From Rossellomorea arthrocnemi (lineage in GTDB: Bacteria; Bacillota; Bacilli; Bacillales; Bacillaceae_B), in the NCBI RefSeq assembly GCF_904424705.1, contig NZ_CAJGBF010000001.1:62001-126000 (forward strand): DNA of 64,000 nt. The letters are read 5' to 3'. Each line of letters opens with the position of its first letter. The first letter of the stretch is position 1. Shown here one piece after another: positions 52,348-61,233 of the stretch. The notes beneath the pieces are model-generated. The model was given only the letters and a program-made list of their open reading frames with translations. It was not told where the DNA came from and did no database searches. The translations under genes were made by a program, and so were the position numbers.

Positions 52348-53490
52348 TTAGTTCTTCAATCTATCATATTGAACCAATACTTCCTTCACAATCTCACTAT
52401 CCCCATCCAGCCCACTCACTTCTTTCAATACATGGGCAGGTCCGTGTTCCTTGATCATGCCTTGGATTTCCATCGCTTGTTCATCCTCTGGATTGTCAAA
52501 CAGAAGGACTGCTGCAATCGCTTTGGCAAGATAAGAATAAGAGAGTCCTGCTTTTTGGGCCTCTGTTGTAGGGCGGATCAAGCGATCGTCTGGACCAAGC
52601 TTCCTGATCGGAGCTCGGCCGACTCGAGTGACATCATCGTTCAGGTAAACATTTTTGAAGCGTTCGATGTTTTTTTCAATATATGCAAGATGGTCGTTTT
52701 CATTAAGACCATATTGCTTCACAAGGTACGCACCTGTTTCTCTCAATGTCTCCTTAACCTGCTCGGCGATCGCTTCATCGGCCAATGTTTGATCAATCGT
52801 TGACTTGCCTTGGAGGTAACCAAGGTACGCAATGACCGCGTGTCCCGTGTTTACCGTGAACAGCTTACGCTCGATGAATGGAGCAAGGTCGGCTACAATC
52901 GTCATCCCTTTGACAGGTGGGATTGTTTCAGCCGTTTCAACCACCCACTCGTAATACGGTTCAACAAGGACATCCAATGAACCTTGGTCCTGCATCGGTA
53001 CAATGCGGTCGACGGCTGAATTGAAGAAATAGACTTTCCCTTCAAGCTTGGCGACCGTGTCTTCATCAAGATTTTCTATAATATGTTTTTTCAAAATATC
53101 TGTGGCACCGATTTGATTCTCACATGCGATCACATATAATGGATCATCAGAGGCAGCCACACGGCTTGCGATCCCTTTTGCAATCAGTGGCGCGATCCTT
53201 GGCAGGATATTCGGTCCGATCGCCGTTGTTAGATAAGTAGACTGGCCGATCGTTTCGATGACCTCCCCTTCCTGATGAAGGTTATTCAGACCGGAAACAT
53301 TCTCGATCGTTTCCGTTTCCATCGTCTCTGTTGCCAGCTTCACCTGGTAACGTCCTTCTTCATTCAGCTTGTTGATCACTTCTTCGGCGATATCTACAAA
53401 GGTCACATGGTAACCTGATTGGGAAAACAATGCTCCGATAAACCCTCTGCCTATATTACCTGCTCCAAAATGTATGGTTTGTTTCAACAT
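52348..53490 (-). CDS. mtlD: Mannitol-1-phosphate 5-dehydrogenase MtlD
   Basis: This 380-aa NAD-dependent enzyme oxidises mannitol-1-phosphate to fructose-6-phosphate. The N-terminal Rossmann motif HFGAGNIGRGFIG is at 6-18, the polyol dehydrogenase block RKLFTVNTGHAVIAYLGYLQ near 210-229 contains the catalytic Lys region, and DRLIRPTTEAQKAG lies near 306. The ATG at 53490 has AAAGGA 6 nt upstream. It begins two bases after mtlR ends, so the operon reads mtlA-mtlR-mtlD. Confidence 0.95.
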   Translation of the reverse strand: MLKQTIHFGAGNIGRGFIGALFSQSGYHVTFVDIAEEVINKLNEEGRYQVKLATETMETETIENVSGLNNLHQEGEVIETIGQSTYLTTAIGPNILPRIAPLIAKGIASRVAASDDPLYVIACENQIGATDILKKHIIENLDEDTVAKLEGKVYFFNSAVDRIVPMQDQGSLDVLVEPYYEWVVETAETIPPVKGMTIVADLAPFIERKLFTVNTGHAVIAYLGYLQGKSTIDQTLADEAIAEQVKETLRETGAYLVKQYGLNENDHLAYIEKNIERFKNVYLNDDVTRVGRAPIRKLGPDDRLIRPTTEAQKAGLSYSYLAKAIAAVLLFDNPEDEQAMEIQGMIKEHGPAHVLKEVSGLDGDSEIVKEVLVQYDRLKN

Positions 53491-53492
53491 TA

Positions 53493-55562
53493 TCATTCCT
53501 TTATCAAATTAGTTTGTAAGTAATCCAAAAAGAGATGCTCTAATTTCTTCATGATGACCCCTTCATTCGTAGACGAATAAATCATCATGCTGATTTGATC
53601 TTCGATTAAGCTTGTGGAGATCAGGCTGAGAATTTCCTGTTCCCTCCTGCTCAATTCTTCAGGGGCGAGCATTAGGAGCAGACTCTTCATCTCCATTTCA
53701 ACGCCGTCCATCCCCTTGATCTTACAAGGTTCATCCAGATGGGCAACTTGGAAGATCAGTTGCTTCACGTTGTCGTCCCTGCAATGGAAGAGGCCCATAT
53801 TCGTGTTGGGGATGCCGAGTCCGCCCTTTTTCTCCCTTTCCATTAACTGACCCAAAACCACTTGGGAATTTTGAAGAAGTTCGTCCCGGTCAGCCTCTTC
53901 CACCATTTCCGTAAGGACTCTGAGGTGACTTCCCGCCGACTGCATCCGATACACGCGAAAGTTGTTAAGGATAGCTTCCATGCTGGAGTGAACATCCTTA
54001 ATTTCCTTAAGGAGCATCCTGACCTCAGCTTTCCCACTTGACCGCGCCGTCGCCTTCAAGTATTTTTTCCTCGTCAGCTTTTCTACGTTATTCTGAAGGT
54101 AGCTCTGGATGAATCCAATGTCCCTTTCGCTCAATAATGGACTCACAAGGATATACTCCACTTCTGTAAAAGGAAGTCTGACGGTGGAAATGACAATGTC
54201 ATAATCCCCTAAATCCGCCGTCTGAAAATCCTTGATCGACAGAATTTCCACCTTGTTAATCATGGTCAGCTCCCTCTGGATTCGGCTGGCAAGCATCTTG
54301 GACGTCCCGATACCCGTCGGACAGACGACTACAGCTTGAATGTTAACCTTTTCTTCATTCATCAGCATGGCGGATCCGAAATGAAGGACGATGAACGCTA
54401 CCTCATCATCGGGAAAAGAAATATCTTTAAATTCCGTTTCAAGACTCTTCTTTACTGCCAAAAATAATACGGGATATTTCTTCTTGATTTCATCCGTCAG
54501 GGGATTGAAAAGGTCAAGCTCCTGTTGCAGGCGGAAAATGGACGGTCCCATATGTGCAAGCAGTCCTTGAAACAGGGAAAAATCATCTGACAGATCCACA
54601 TGGAGATCGGCTGATACATCCTTGATGACATTTTTGATCAGATGGCCAAGAAGGATGCTGTCGTAATATACAACGTCGGGATCCTGAACTTTTGATCCTT
54701 TAAGTATGACCGTTAGAAATTGGACGTCCCGATGGGTCAATTGAACAGAAAGGCGTTCTTTAAGCTCCCGGCAAATCTTGTCCATCAGGTGATATTCACT
54801 GGAATCCTCCTTTTCAGGTGGTTCATTCTGGTGAAACCCGAAGCCATTTTCTGTTCGTTGTATCGTCAGGCATATATGCACAACGAGACCGATATAGTCA
54901 CTGTCCGTCAGAGTGATTTGCTCCTCTGCCAAGTGATGATTCACTACTCGGTCGGCAACGACTATATAGTCCGGGTTGAAATACCCGAGCACCTTTTCAT
55001 CCAGATGATTTCCTTTTTGCATCCCATAAAGGGTCTCTATAATATCTTCATAAAAATAGACGAGGAAGAAGCTGGCGAGGGCATGACGCTTGTCAGTTTC
55101 TTCCGCCACAAGCTCCACCCCCACCCCTCGTTTTCTTGTTAGGGTGATGCCATATTTCTGTAACCAATCTGCGAGCTCATCCAGATACGATGAGAGGGTC
55201 GTGACGCTGGTTCCCAGCTGATTCGCCAGCACCTGCTTTTTAAATGAAGGTCCCTCATGAAGAAGGATGATCAGCAGATGCAGCTTTCGTTCCTCAGGCG
55301 TTTCGTCTGTAGGATTCACATCCGCAAGATTTTGTATTAAACGATAGATATGCTCATTCTTCCCGTCAATAAACAGACCTTCATTGGCTGTCCTCTTCAA
55401 TTCCAAATGATACTGTTTTAATATACTTTCGATTGACTTAAGATTTCTTTGAACCGTTCTACCGCTCACATTCAAGAAGGAAGAAAGGGAGTAAACCGTA
55501 TGTTTCCCTGATGTTTTTACAATCAATTCAATGATGGACTTTTCCCTTGATGTAATAAACAT
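53493..55562 (-). CDS. mtlR: Mannitol operon activator MtlR
   Basis: This 689-aa BglG/DeoR-type activator has N-terminal helix-turn-helix domains (about 5-160), PRD1 (about 190-300) and PRD2 (about 310-405, with HLIKNVI and VLHFGSAM histidines). A GatB-like EIIB domain with Cys in VVVCPTGIG lies near 415, and a C-terminal EIIA-like domain contains GLFHCRDD near 595. Phosphorylation of PRD2 by HPr activates it, and EIIB phosphorylation by the mannitol PTS inactivates it in relatives. It is encoded between mtlA and mtlD. A hairpin at 55612-55638 separates it from mtlA. Confidence 0.95.
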   Translation of the reverse strand: MFITSREKSIIELIVKTSGKHTVYSLSSFLNVSGRTVQRNLKSIESILKQYHLELKRTANEGLFIDGKNEHIYRLIQNLADVNPTDETPEERKLHLLIILLHEGPSFKKQVLANQLGTSVTTLSSYLDELADWLQKYGITLTRKRGVGVELVAEETDKRHALASFFLVYFYEDIIETLYGMQKGNHLDEKVLGYFNPDYIVVADRVVNHHLAEEQITLTDSDYIGLVVHICLTIQRTENGFGFHQNEPPEKEDSSEYHLMDKICRELKERLSVQLTHRDVQFLTVILKGSKVQDPDVVYYDSILLGHLIKNVIKDVSADLHVDLSDDFSLFQGLLAHMGPSIFRLQQELDLFNPLTDEIKKKYPVLFLAVKKSLETEFKDISFPDDEVAFIVLHFGSAMLMNEEKVNIQAVVVCPTGIGTSKMLASRIQRELTMINKVEILSIKDFQTADLGDYDIVISTVRLPFTEVEYILVSPLLSERDIGFIQSYLQNNVEKLTRKKYLKATARSSGKAEVRMLLKEIKDVHSSMEAILNNFRVYRMQSAGSHLRVLTEMVEEADRDELLQNSQVVLGQLMEREKKGGLGIPNTNMGLFHCRDDNVKQLIFQVAHLDEPCKIKGMDGVEMEMKSLLLMLAPEELSRREQEILSLISTSLIEDQISMMIYSSTNEGVIMKKLEHLFLDYLQTNLIKE

Positions 55563-55611
55563 ACTTTCCCCTCTTCCCCTAAAATGAGCTTTTTATCGAT
55601 ACAAATGAGAA

Positions 55612-55638
55612 CAGAAAGGCAGGATTCCCGCCTTTCTG
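55612..55638 (-). terminator. Hairpin between mtlA and mtlR
   Basis: CAGAAAGGC/GCCTTTCTG with a 9-nt loop and a weak T-tract 10 bp past the mtlA stop. It may partly reduce mtlR-mtlD expression relative to mtlA. Confidence 0.6.
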
Positions 55639-55648
55639 AATGATTGCT

Positions 55649-57559
55649 CTAGTTGCTGTTAATGATGTCTTTCAATTCCTTTGCTGACTTGGCCAGTACC
55701 ATCTGATCGACATTTTCCTGCTCCGAGCAGACAACGGCGATGCCTGAAAGGATTTCCAGATGAGTGCCGTCTTTACCGGCTATGCCGAAGATCATCTTCG
55801 CTTTCTCACCATTGAAATCCACTCCATTTGGAACTTGAATGACGGTGAAACCTGATTTGATGACTGCTTTCTTCGCATCTTCCGTACCGTGTGGAATCGC
55901 CACATTATTCCCCATATAAGTAGAGGTGATTCCTTCTCTATCTATCATAGCATCTACATAACTTTCTTCCACGTATCCTGCTTTCACGAGGGCTTCCCCT
56001 GCGAATCGAATCGCCTCTTCTTTCGTGGCAAATTCTTGATTCATAAAGATATTTTCTTCGAGAAGGAGATCATCATCATGATCTGCATTCGGTTCAGCGT
56101 TTACAGCTTCTTCCTCTGCTTCTTCAACAACCTCTGCCTGCTCATCCGTGATTCCGTCTTGAAGACTGGCAATCAACTTATCGTATTCCGGACTCGATAA
56201 GAAATTATCCACGGAAATATGATACGCATTTGGCAGCTTGTTCTTCGCACGAGGAGTCAGCTCTTCCTGAGTGATGACCACTTGCGCATCTGATGGAAGA
56301 TTACTGATGGATGTATTCGTCACGCTGACATCCAGATTTGCTGCTTTCACTTTCTTACGGAGCAATGATGCCCCCATGGCACTTGAGCCCATACCTGCAT
56401 CACAGGCAAAGACGATTTTATTCACTTCTTCAGGCAGAGTTCCCTGACCGCTTACATGACCTGCAACGGAACTTTTTTTGCCTTTCATTTCCTGCATTTT
56501 CTTTGTAGCGCCTTCAATGTCTTCGTCTGTTGCTTTGCTTGATTTTAAGATAATGGCAGATACGATGAAGGACACGGCTGCTGCCACGATGACTGCGGCG
56601 AAGTTTGCCAGATACGCCATTCCCTCAGGAGGTGTAACGGCTGTAATCGCGATGATACTGCCCGGAGATGCCGGGGATACCAGTCCTCCTCCTAATAACA
56701 CAAGGGTAAAGACTCCACTCATTCCTCCAAGGATGACAGAAACAAAGAGCATCGGTTTCATTAAGACGTACGGGAAATAGATCTCATGAATCCCGCCCAG
56801 AAAATGAATGATGGCTGCACCTGGAGCCGATTGTTTCGCTGTTCCTCTTCCGAATAACATGAATGCTAGTAACACACCAAGACCTGGTCCAGGATTTGCT
56901 TCTAATAGGAATAGAATCGATTTTCCACCTTGTTGAACCTGCTCCAGACCGATTGGTGACAGAACACCGTGGTTGATGGCATTATTCAAGAATAGAATCT
57001 TTGCCGGTTCAATCAGAATACTCGTTAATGGTAGCAATCCTGCTCCTACGAGCCAGTCAACACCTTCAACAAGAAGACTCGTGAAGGCATCAACAGCAGG
57101 TCCTACGCCTAGGAATGCTAAGATTGCAAGAATTCCTCCGAGGATACCAGCTGAGAAGTTATTGACGAGCATTTCAAACCCTGCTCTGATCTTCCCTTCA
57201 ATCAATCCGTCGAATTTCTTAATCACATATGCTCCCAGTGGACCCATGACCATGGCCCCTAAGAACATCGGTGTATCCGGCGCACCGACAATGACACCCA
57301 TTGTGGCGATTGCACCCACGACCCCACCACGCTGGTCGTGTACAAGCTTACCTCCTGTATACCCGATCAATAACGGTAACAGGTACGTAACCATTGGCCC
57401 CACCAGTTTGGCAAGGCTTTCATTTGGAAAGAACCCAGTTGGTATGAACAACGCTGTAATTAAACCCCAAGCGATAAATGCACCTATATTCGGCAGAACC
57501 ATAGAACTGAGGAAGTTACCAAACTTTTGTACCGCAACTTTCATATTTGATTGCGCCAC
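55649..57559 (-). CDS. mtlA: Mannitol PTS permease MtlA, EIICBA fusion
   Basis: This 636-aa mannitol phosphotransferase system enzyme imports and phosphorylates mannitol. The EIIC membrane domain at about 5-340 contains GGIHEIYFPYVLM. EIIB at about 380-465 has the phospho-Cys386 in VFACDAGMGSS. An acidic linker at about 470-500 leads to EIIA at about 505-636 with phospho-His557 in VAIPHGTED. In B. subtilis EIIA is a separate protein (MtlF); here all three are fused as in E. coli. I prefer the GTG at 57559 (AAAGG 9 nt upstream), as the ATG three codons earlier touches that site. Confidence 0.95.
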   Translation of the reverse strand: MAQSNMKVAVQKFGNFLSSMVLPNIGAFIAWGLITALFIPTGFFPNESLAKLVGPMVTYLLPLLIGYTGGKLVHDQRGGVVGAIATMGVIVGAPDTPMFLGAMVMGPLGAYVIKKFDGLIEGKIRAGFEMLVNNFSAGILGGILAILAFLGVGPAVDAFTSLLVEGVDWLVGAGLLPLTSILIEPAKILFLNNAINHGVLSPIGLEQVQQGGKSILFLLEANPGPGLGVLLAFMLFGRGTAKQSAPGAAIIHFLGGIHEIYFPYVLMKPMLFVSVILGGMSGVFTLVLLGGGLVSPASPGSIIAITAVTPPEGMAYLANFAAVIVAAAVSFIVSAIILKSSKATDEDIEGATKKMQEMKGKKSSVAGHVSGQGTLPEEVNKIVFACDAGMGSSAMGASLLRKKVKAANLDVSVTNTSISNLPSDAQVVITQEELTPRAKNKLPNAYHISVDNFLSSPEYDKLIASLQDGITDEQAEVVEEAEEEAVNAEPNADHDDDLLLEENIFMNQEFATKEEAIRFAGEALVKAGYVEESYVDAMIDREGITSTYMGNNVAIPHGTEDAKKAVIKSGFTVIQVPNGVDFNGEKAKMIFGIAGKDGTHLEILSGIAVVCSEQENVDQMVLAKSAKELKDIINSN

Positions 57560-57648
57560 TTCTCTCATCCTTTCATGAATAGATAATGATTTCTAATTTT
57601 AATGATAGGCCTTACAGCATAGAGGATTCAAGGAGGATGAAAACTAAC

Positions 57649-57671
57649 TTTGTCACACTGGCGACGACAAA
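57649..57671 (-). promoter_or_regulatory. Palindrome TTTGTC-N11-GACAAA, candidate MtlR site
   Basis: The perfect inverted repeat TTTGTC/GACAAA lies about 90 bp upstream of mtlA, at a distance suitable for an activator. Assignment to MtlR rests on position only. The remainder of 57560-57727 holds no gene. Confidence 0.5.
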
Positions 57672-57726
57672 CCTATTGTTTCTCAGTTAGGGAAAGTTAT
57701 TCTTGGGTTGATTTATGGTCATCTAT

Positions 57727-57757
57727 AAAAAAAGAGAACAGCGTTATACTGTTCTCC
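57727..57757 (-). terminator. Terminator after the sigma-like fusion gene
   Basis: GAGAACAG/CTGTTCTC followed by TTTTTTT on the minus strand. Confidence 0.82.
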
Positions 57758-57863
57758 TGCTCTTGTATATGTTTCATTAAAGTGAGATCATCTAGGGCGT
57801 TCATGAAATAGCAGTGTTACCTTGAGATTATCAGGCAACCAGATTGCAAGAACCAGCGTACCC

Positions 57864-59894
57864 CTATTCCAGTTTCAGCTTCACCAAATCGTCAACATAT
57901 TTCGTCGAACTGTAGCCATCGATGACAAGCTGTTCCGGTACAATGTCTTCGTCGGAAGAATCATTATAGAATTCGATCGTTTGCTCTCTCTCAAAATAAC
58001 GGGGCTGTTCCTCTTGTTCATAGACATACTCCTCGGGCTTATGAATATTCCCGTCTTTGTCCATGAGAACCCCGTCTCCACCGCTCATCCCGATGGAAAT
58101 ATTTTCATTATGAGTGAGGTCATCCTGATTAAAAAAGCCGTAATGAATATTTTCATATTTCCTGTCCCCGGGTACATCGTGCGTCAATTTGACATGGGCT
58201 GGGTTTCCTACATCGATTTCATTAATAGTGATCTTGTTGCCTTGATATTCAAAGGTTTGGGGCATATTGCCGGGAGCTTTGAGCTCTATGGTTTTTCGAT
58301 CATCAACTGTAAGATGAATGGATCCGAACCGAAGGGTCACTTCTTTTGGGTTGTCAAAATAGAGTGTATCGAAGTCTGCTGTAAAAGCACTCCAATCCTG
58401 TTGATCATAGGAATCAACGAAATTTCCACCATAGAGATTGGCTTTCTTCTTTGCTCCATCTATGATAAGGGAGTCAAAGTTAATGACATCAATCCGTTCT
58501 TTTTTACGATCATTCCGAAAACCGTATTGCAGAACAGTGGCAGTGGGGGCGATGGTCAGTTTGTCCAATCGAATTGGTATTCCTGCTACTTCCACTATCT
58601 TATTAAGATTATGCTCCTTGGATGGCTGCTTCTCGAATGGAATTTCGAAGCTCCAATCCCCTTCGGCAAATGTCATTCCCCTTTCCCCTGCCAATTCTTC
58701 TTTAGGATCATGGGGCAATTGGATCAGCCTCGCCACATTCAGCTTGATGGTTCCTTTGTCAACGGTAACAGGTTTAAGGCTCATTGTTCCCTTGTACACA
58801 TTCTTTTGCTCATTATGTATTTCTTCTTGATCAACCGGAGGGGAATAATACTGATTATTGGATTCCATATTCATGATATCCCGTTCATTTTCAATATATA
58901 TCCCTTCAAACGAATTCATCATGTACCAGTTTTTGTTTTTCAAATCCTCCACTTCATAGAAAACAAGTGTCTGCACATCATCTGCCACCACACTTTTGAT
59001 GGTGATCTTCACCCCATCGCTTTCCGCCTCCAGGTCCAACCTTTCACCCAGACCTTCCCGAAGAAAGAGACGTAGTTGTTCATTATCTTCTGTATAAGAA
59101 TAGTAGAGACTTGCGAATCCACCCGTCACGAATCCTGTAATGATGAATAGTGCGAAAACACCAGCAATGGAAAGCAGGATAGAGTTCCGTTTCTTTTTCC
59201 GTTTCCGCCTGCGTGTTTCCCGTTCATCGATCCTCAATCTGATCCTTTCCATGAATCCTTCTGGAAGCTGGGTATTTTCTGCCAATCGGGCAAGTGCGAG
59301 GGTCACCTCCTGAAACGAGGCAAGGTCCTCCTGGCACTCTGTGCAATGATAAATATGTATCTCAAAAACCACCTTTTCCGGTCGATCCATCGTTCTTCCC
59401 AAGTAATCCAGATAATGCTTCTGGTAATCGTGACAGCCTTCATATCCTGTACCGTATCCCATCGTTTCACGGAGCTTCCGAATACCTGAGAATAATCGGG
59501 ATTTCACCTCATCAACCGTGATTTCCAGGATAGAGGCGGCTTCTTCCTGTGAGCACCCTTTCATATATACTAAAGCCACCGCTTCTTTATCCGCTGCTTC
59601 CAGGTGATGAAAGATTTCGTCACCACCTGCACTCAATGAACGTTCAGATATCTCCTGACAATCCTTGAGAAAAATGGATATGGCCGATCGACTCTTCTTA
59701 CGTTTATAAGCCTGACCCAGTTCAAAGATGATCGTACGATAAAATACATCTTCTATCTCTTGTTGAGAATTAAGATACACCCCTCCCAGGGCATAAAACG
59801 AATGCTTATTTTCGTTGAACCGGGCAAGGATCGACTCCGCTTCGTCTTCAACGTGCCTACCGGCCGGTACGGTACCTGTTTCCACTTTTGCCAT
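57864..59894 (-). CDS. Sigma-like/anti-sigma-like fusion, membrane-tethered (DUF4179-type)
   Basis: This 676-aa single-pass protein has an unusual domain order. Residues about 15-147 resemble an ECF sigma factor with a weak region 2 and a region 4 helix-turn-helix (CSQEEAASILEITVDEVKSR, 114-133). Residues 154-190 carry a ZAS-type zinc motif (H180-x3-C184-x2-C187). A basic stretch RRRKRKKKRN leads into a transmembrane helix at 238-260. The remaining 415 residues are extracytoplasmic and beta-rich, as in DUF4179/DUF5643 proteins that usually follow a sigma gene. Here sigma, anti-sigma and sensor are in one chain. GGAGG lies 10 nt before the ATG at 59894. Whether the sigma-like part is active is unknown. 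Confidence 0.85.
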   Translation of the reverse strand: MAKVETGTVPAGRHVEDEAESILARFNENKHSFYALGGVYLNSQQEIEDVFYRTIIFELGQAYKRKKSRSAISIFLKDCQEISERSLSAGGDEIFHHLEAADKEAVALVYMKGCSQEEAASILEITVDEVKSRLFSGIRKLRETMGYGTGYEGCHDYQKHYLDYLGRTMDRPEKVVFEIHIYHCTECQEDLASFQEVTLALARLAENTQLPEGFMERIRLRIDERETRRRKRKKKRNSILLSIAGVFALFIITGFVTGGFASLYYSYTEDNEQLRLFLREGLGERLDLEAESDGVKITIKSVVADDVQTLVFYEVEDLKNKNWYMMNSFEGIYIENERDIMNMESNNQYYSPPVDQEEIHNEQKNVYKGTMSLKPVTVDKGTIKLNVARLIQLPHDPKEELAGERGMTFAEGDWSFEIPFEKQPSKEHNLNKIVEVAGIPIRLDKLTIAPTATVLQYGFRNDRKKERIDVINFDSLIIDGAKKKANLYGGNFVDSYDQQDWSAFTADFDTLYFDNPKEVTLRFGSIHLTVDDRKTIELKAPGNMPQTFEYQGNKITINEIDVGNPAHVKLTHDVPGDRKYENIHYGFFNQDDLTHNENISIGMSGGDGVLMDKDGNIHKPEEYVYEQEEQPRYFEREQTIEFYNDSSDEDIVPEQLVIDGYSSTKYVDDLVKLKLE

Positions 59895-60041
59895 TCCTTT
59901 CTTCCCTCCTTCCATTTTCCTACTAGTAATTATTTCAAAATTCCCAATACTTCACAATCTTTTTCTTTACATTATCTATGAAACTTTGGATCTGATTGAT
60001 GTATCTTTGCCGTCTTAACAATCTTTTTGCGTAGTGGCATG

Positions 60042-60079
60042 AAAAGAGGTCTGGACCACGTTGGATCCAGACCTCTTTT
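60042..60079 (-). terminator. Terminator of the 110-aa gene
   Basis: AAAAGAGGTCTGGA/TCCAGACCTCTTTT, perfect 14-bp stem with T-rich end, directly after the stop at 60084. Confidence 0.88.
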
Positions 60080-60083
60080 CCAT

Positions 60084-60416
60084 TTATAAACGATCGATTT
60101 CACCGAGCTGTGACTGCATATCCAGCTCCACCATGTTCTGTGCCTTAGAAAAGGTAAACACTTCATTTGATACCCAGTGATTATATAATTTAGCCAGAGC
60201 GTTCCGGTGGTAAACCGTTCCTTTCACTTCAGTGAAGAAGTAAATGATCAACAGGTTGGTCACGTCGATTGGAAGGATTTCTTTACGGTCAATCGCCTTT
60301 AAAGAAAGGATGTCCAGTCCTCTTAACGGACTGCCGATCACAGTTTCAGCCATGTGAAAATGATCAGCTGTCTGGCATAGTTTCACGAGCTCTGGATTTA
60401 ATTCTTCAAATTTCAA
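60084..60416 (-). CDS. Small protein with a DnaB/DnaD-like C-terminal domain (110 aa)
   Basis: This is a 110-aa soluble helical protein. Residues about 48-97 (LPIDVTNLLIIYFFTEVKGT then YHRNALAKLYNHWVSNEVFT and FSKAQNMVEL) follow the pattern of the DnaB_2/DDBH2 domain of Gram-positive primosome proteins, including the I-x3-W-like LYNHW and the T/F-x3-A ending. It lacks the N-terminal winged helix of DnaD/DnaB. Function may be in replication or it may be a stand-alone adaptor; the similarity is by eye only. GGGGAATTC precedes the ATG at 60416 and a perfect terminator follows. Confidence 0.7.
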   Translation of the reverse strand: MKFEELNPELVKLCQTADHFHMAETVIGSPLRGLDILSLKAIDRKEILPIDVTNLLIIYFFTEVKGTVYHRNALAKLYNHWVSNEVFTFSKAQNMVELDMQSQLGEIDRL

Positions 60417-60533
60417 GTGAATTCCCCTTTTACATAGATAGTGAACAAAAGTGTTACACTTCGATCTCGGAGTAAGAGATCAATTACTAAGTAGTATAAC
60501 AAAAAAAACGTTACAGGCAGACATTTCAGTGTG

Positions 60534-61091
60534 TTATTTCTTACTCAACCAAAATTCCATGACTTTCTCATTTGCGGAAGGGTAGATCAGATTATTCACC
60601 TGACGTTCTGTCAGATAACATTCTGTCACCCAATCAGGGAGGGAATCACTTTTTTCCTTCCATAAACGGGTTCGCTCCAGGGCATCCTCGACACGCATTT
60701 TCACCCAGGCACCCCGTATCATATTTTCCATGTCCGCGGCTTCTTCCACCAACGGATGAATGGACTGGTTATAGTAAGGGATGCCGTCGCCCAGGTGACT
60801 TATGTTCCTTACCCAAATGACACTTTCTCTTGGCAAAAAACCGATGTTCCGGTTCTCTGTCTCAAGCTGTCTGCCTTCTTCTAAATAGCAGAAGCATCCG
60901 GACAGCTCCCTGTTTGCATGACTTGGCAGGATTATTTCTGTTGTGTAAACCTGCTGACCCGTTTGGAAGAGATTTTTCACCACCCGGTTGATAAAGACCG
61001 GATTACTCCCTTCATCCTCCCTACAGTCAGATTCAGGTGTTCCACATTTAAATCCATGATGATGATAGCGGATGATTTTTACGAATTGCAT
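60534..61091 (-). CDS. Protein of unknown function (185 aa)
   Basis: A 185-aa soluble protein of mixed alpha/beta composition. It begins MQFVKIIRYHHHGFKCGTPE and has four or five scattered cysteines (CGTPESDC, CFC), which might bind metal. There is no signal peptide or membrane helix. AAGGAGGGG lies 6 nt before the ATG at 61091, so the start is firm. It appears to be monocistronic. I do not recognise the family. Confidence 0.7.
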   Translation of the reverse strand: MQFVKIIRYHHHGFKCGTPESDCREDEGSNPVFINRVVKNLFQTGQQVYTTEIILPSHANRELSGCFCYLEEGRQLETENRNIGFLPRESVIWVRNISHLGDGIPYYNQSIHPLVEEAADMENMIRGAWVKMRVEDALERTRLWKEKSDSLPDWVTECYLTERQVNNLIYPSANEKVMEFWLSKK

Positions 61092-61206
61092 GGTGCCCCT
61101 CCTTCTATGGTGAATTTCATAAGGGACCATTTTACCAAACTCACTCTATAATGGGGTTATTTCCCTATATAGAGTGTTTTCAAACAATGAAGGCACAAAT
61201 AGTTGA

Positions 61207-61230
61207 AAACGAGGGGGAAGTTTCCCCTCG
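61207..61230 (-). terminator. Terminator of the RsbR-like gene
   Basis: CGAGGGG/CCCCTCG stem followed by TTTTC on the minus strand, 4 bp past the stop. Confidence 0.8.
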
Positions 61231-61233
61231 CTT

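Noticed and set aside
57822-59075. Plus-strand 417-codon open frame opposite the sigma-like fusion gene
   Set aside because: It is a long shadow frame: the minus-strand gene has zinc-finger, membrane and domain features and a ribosome site, while this frame has none.
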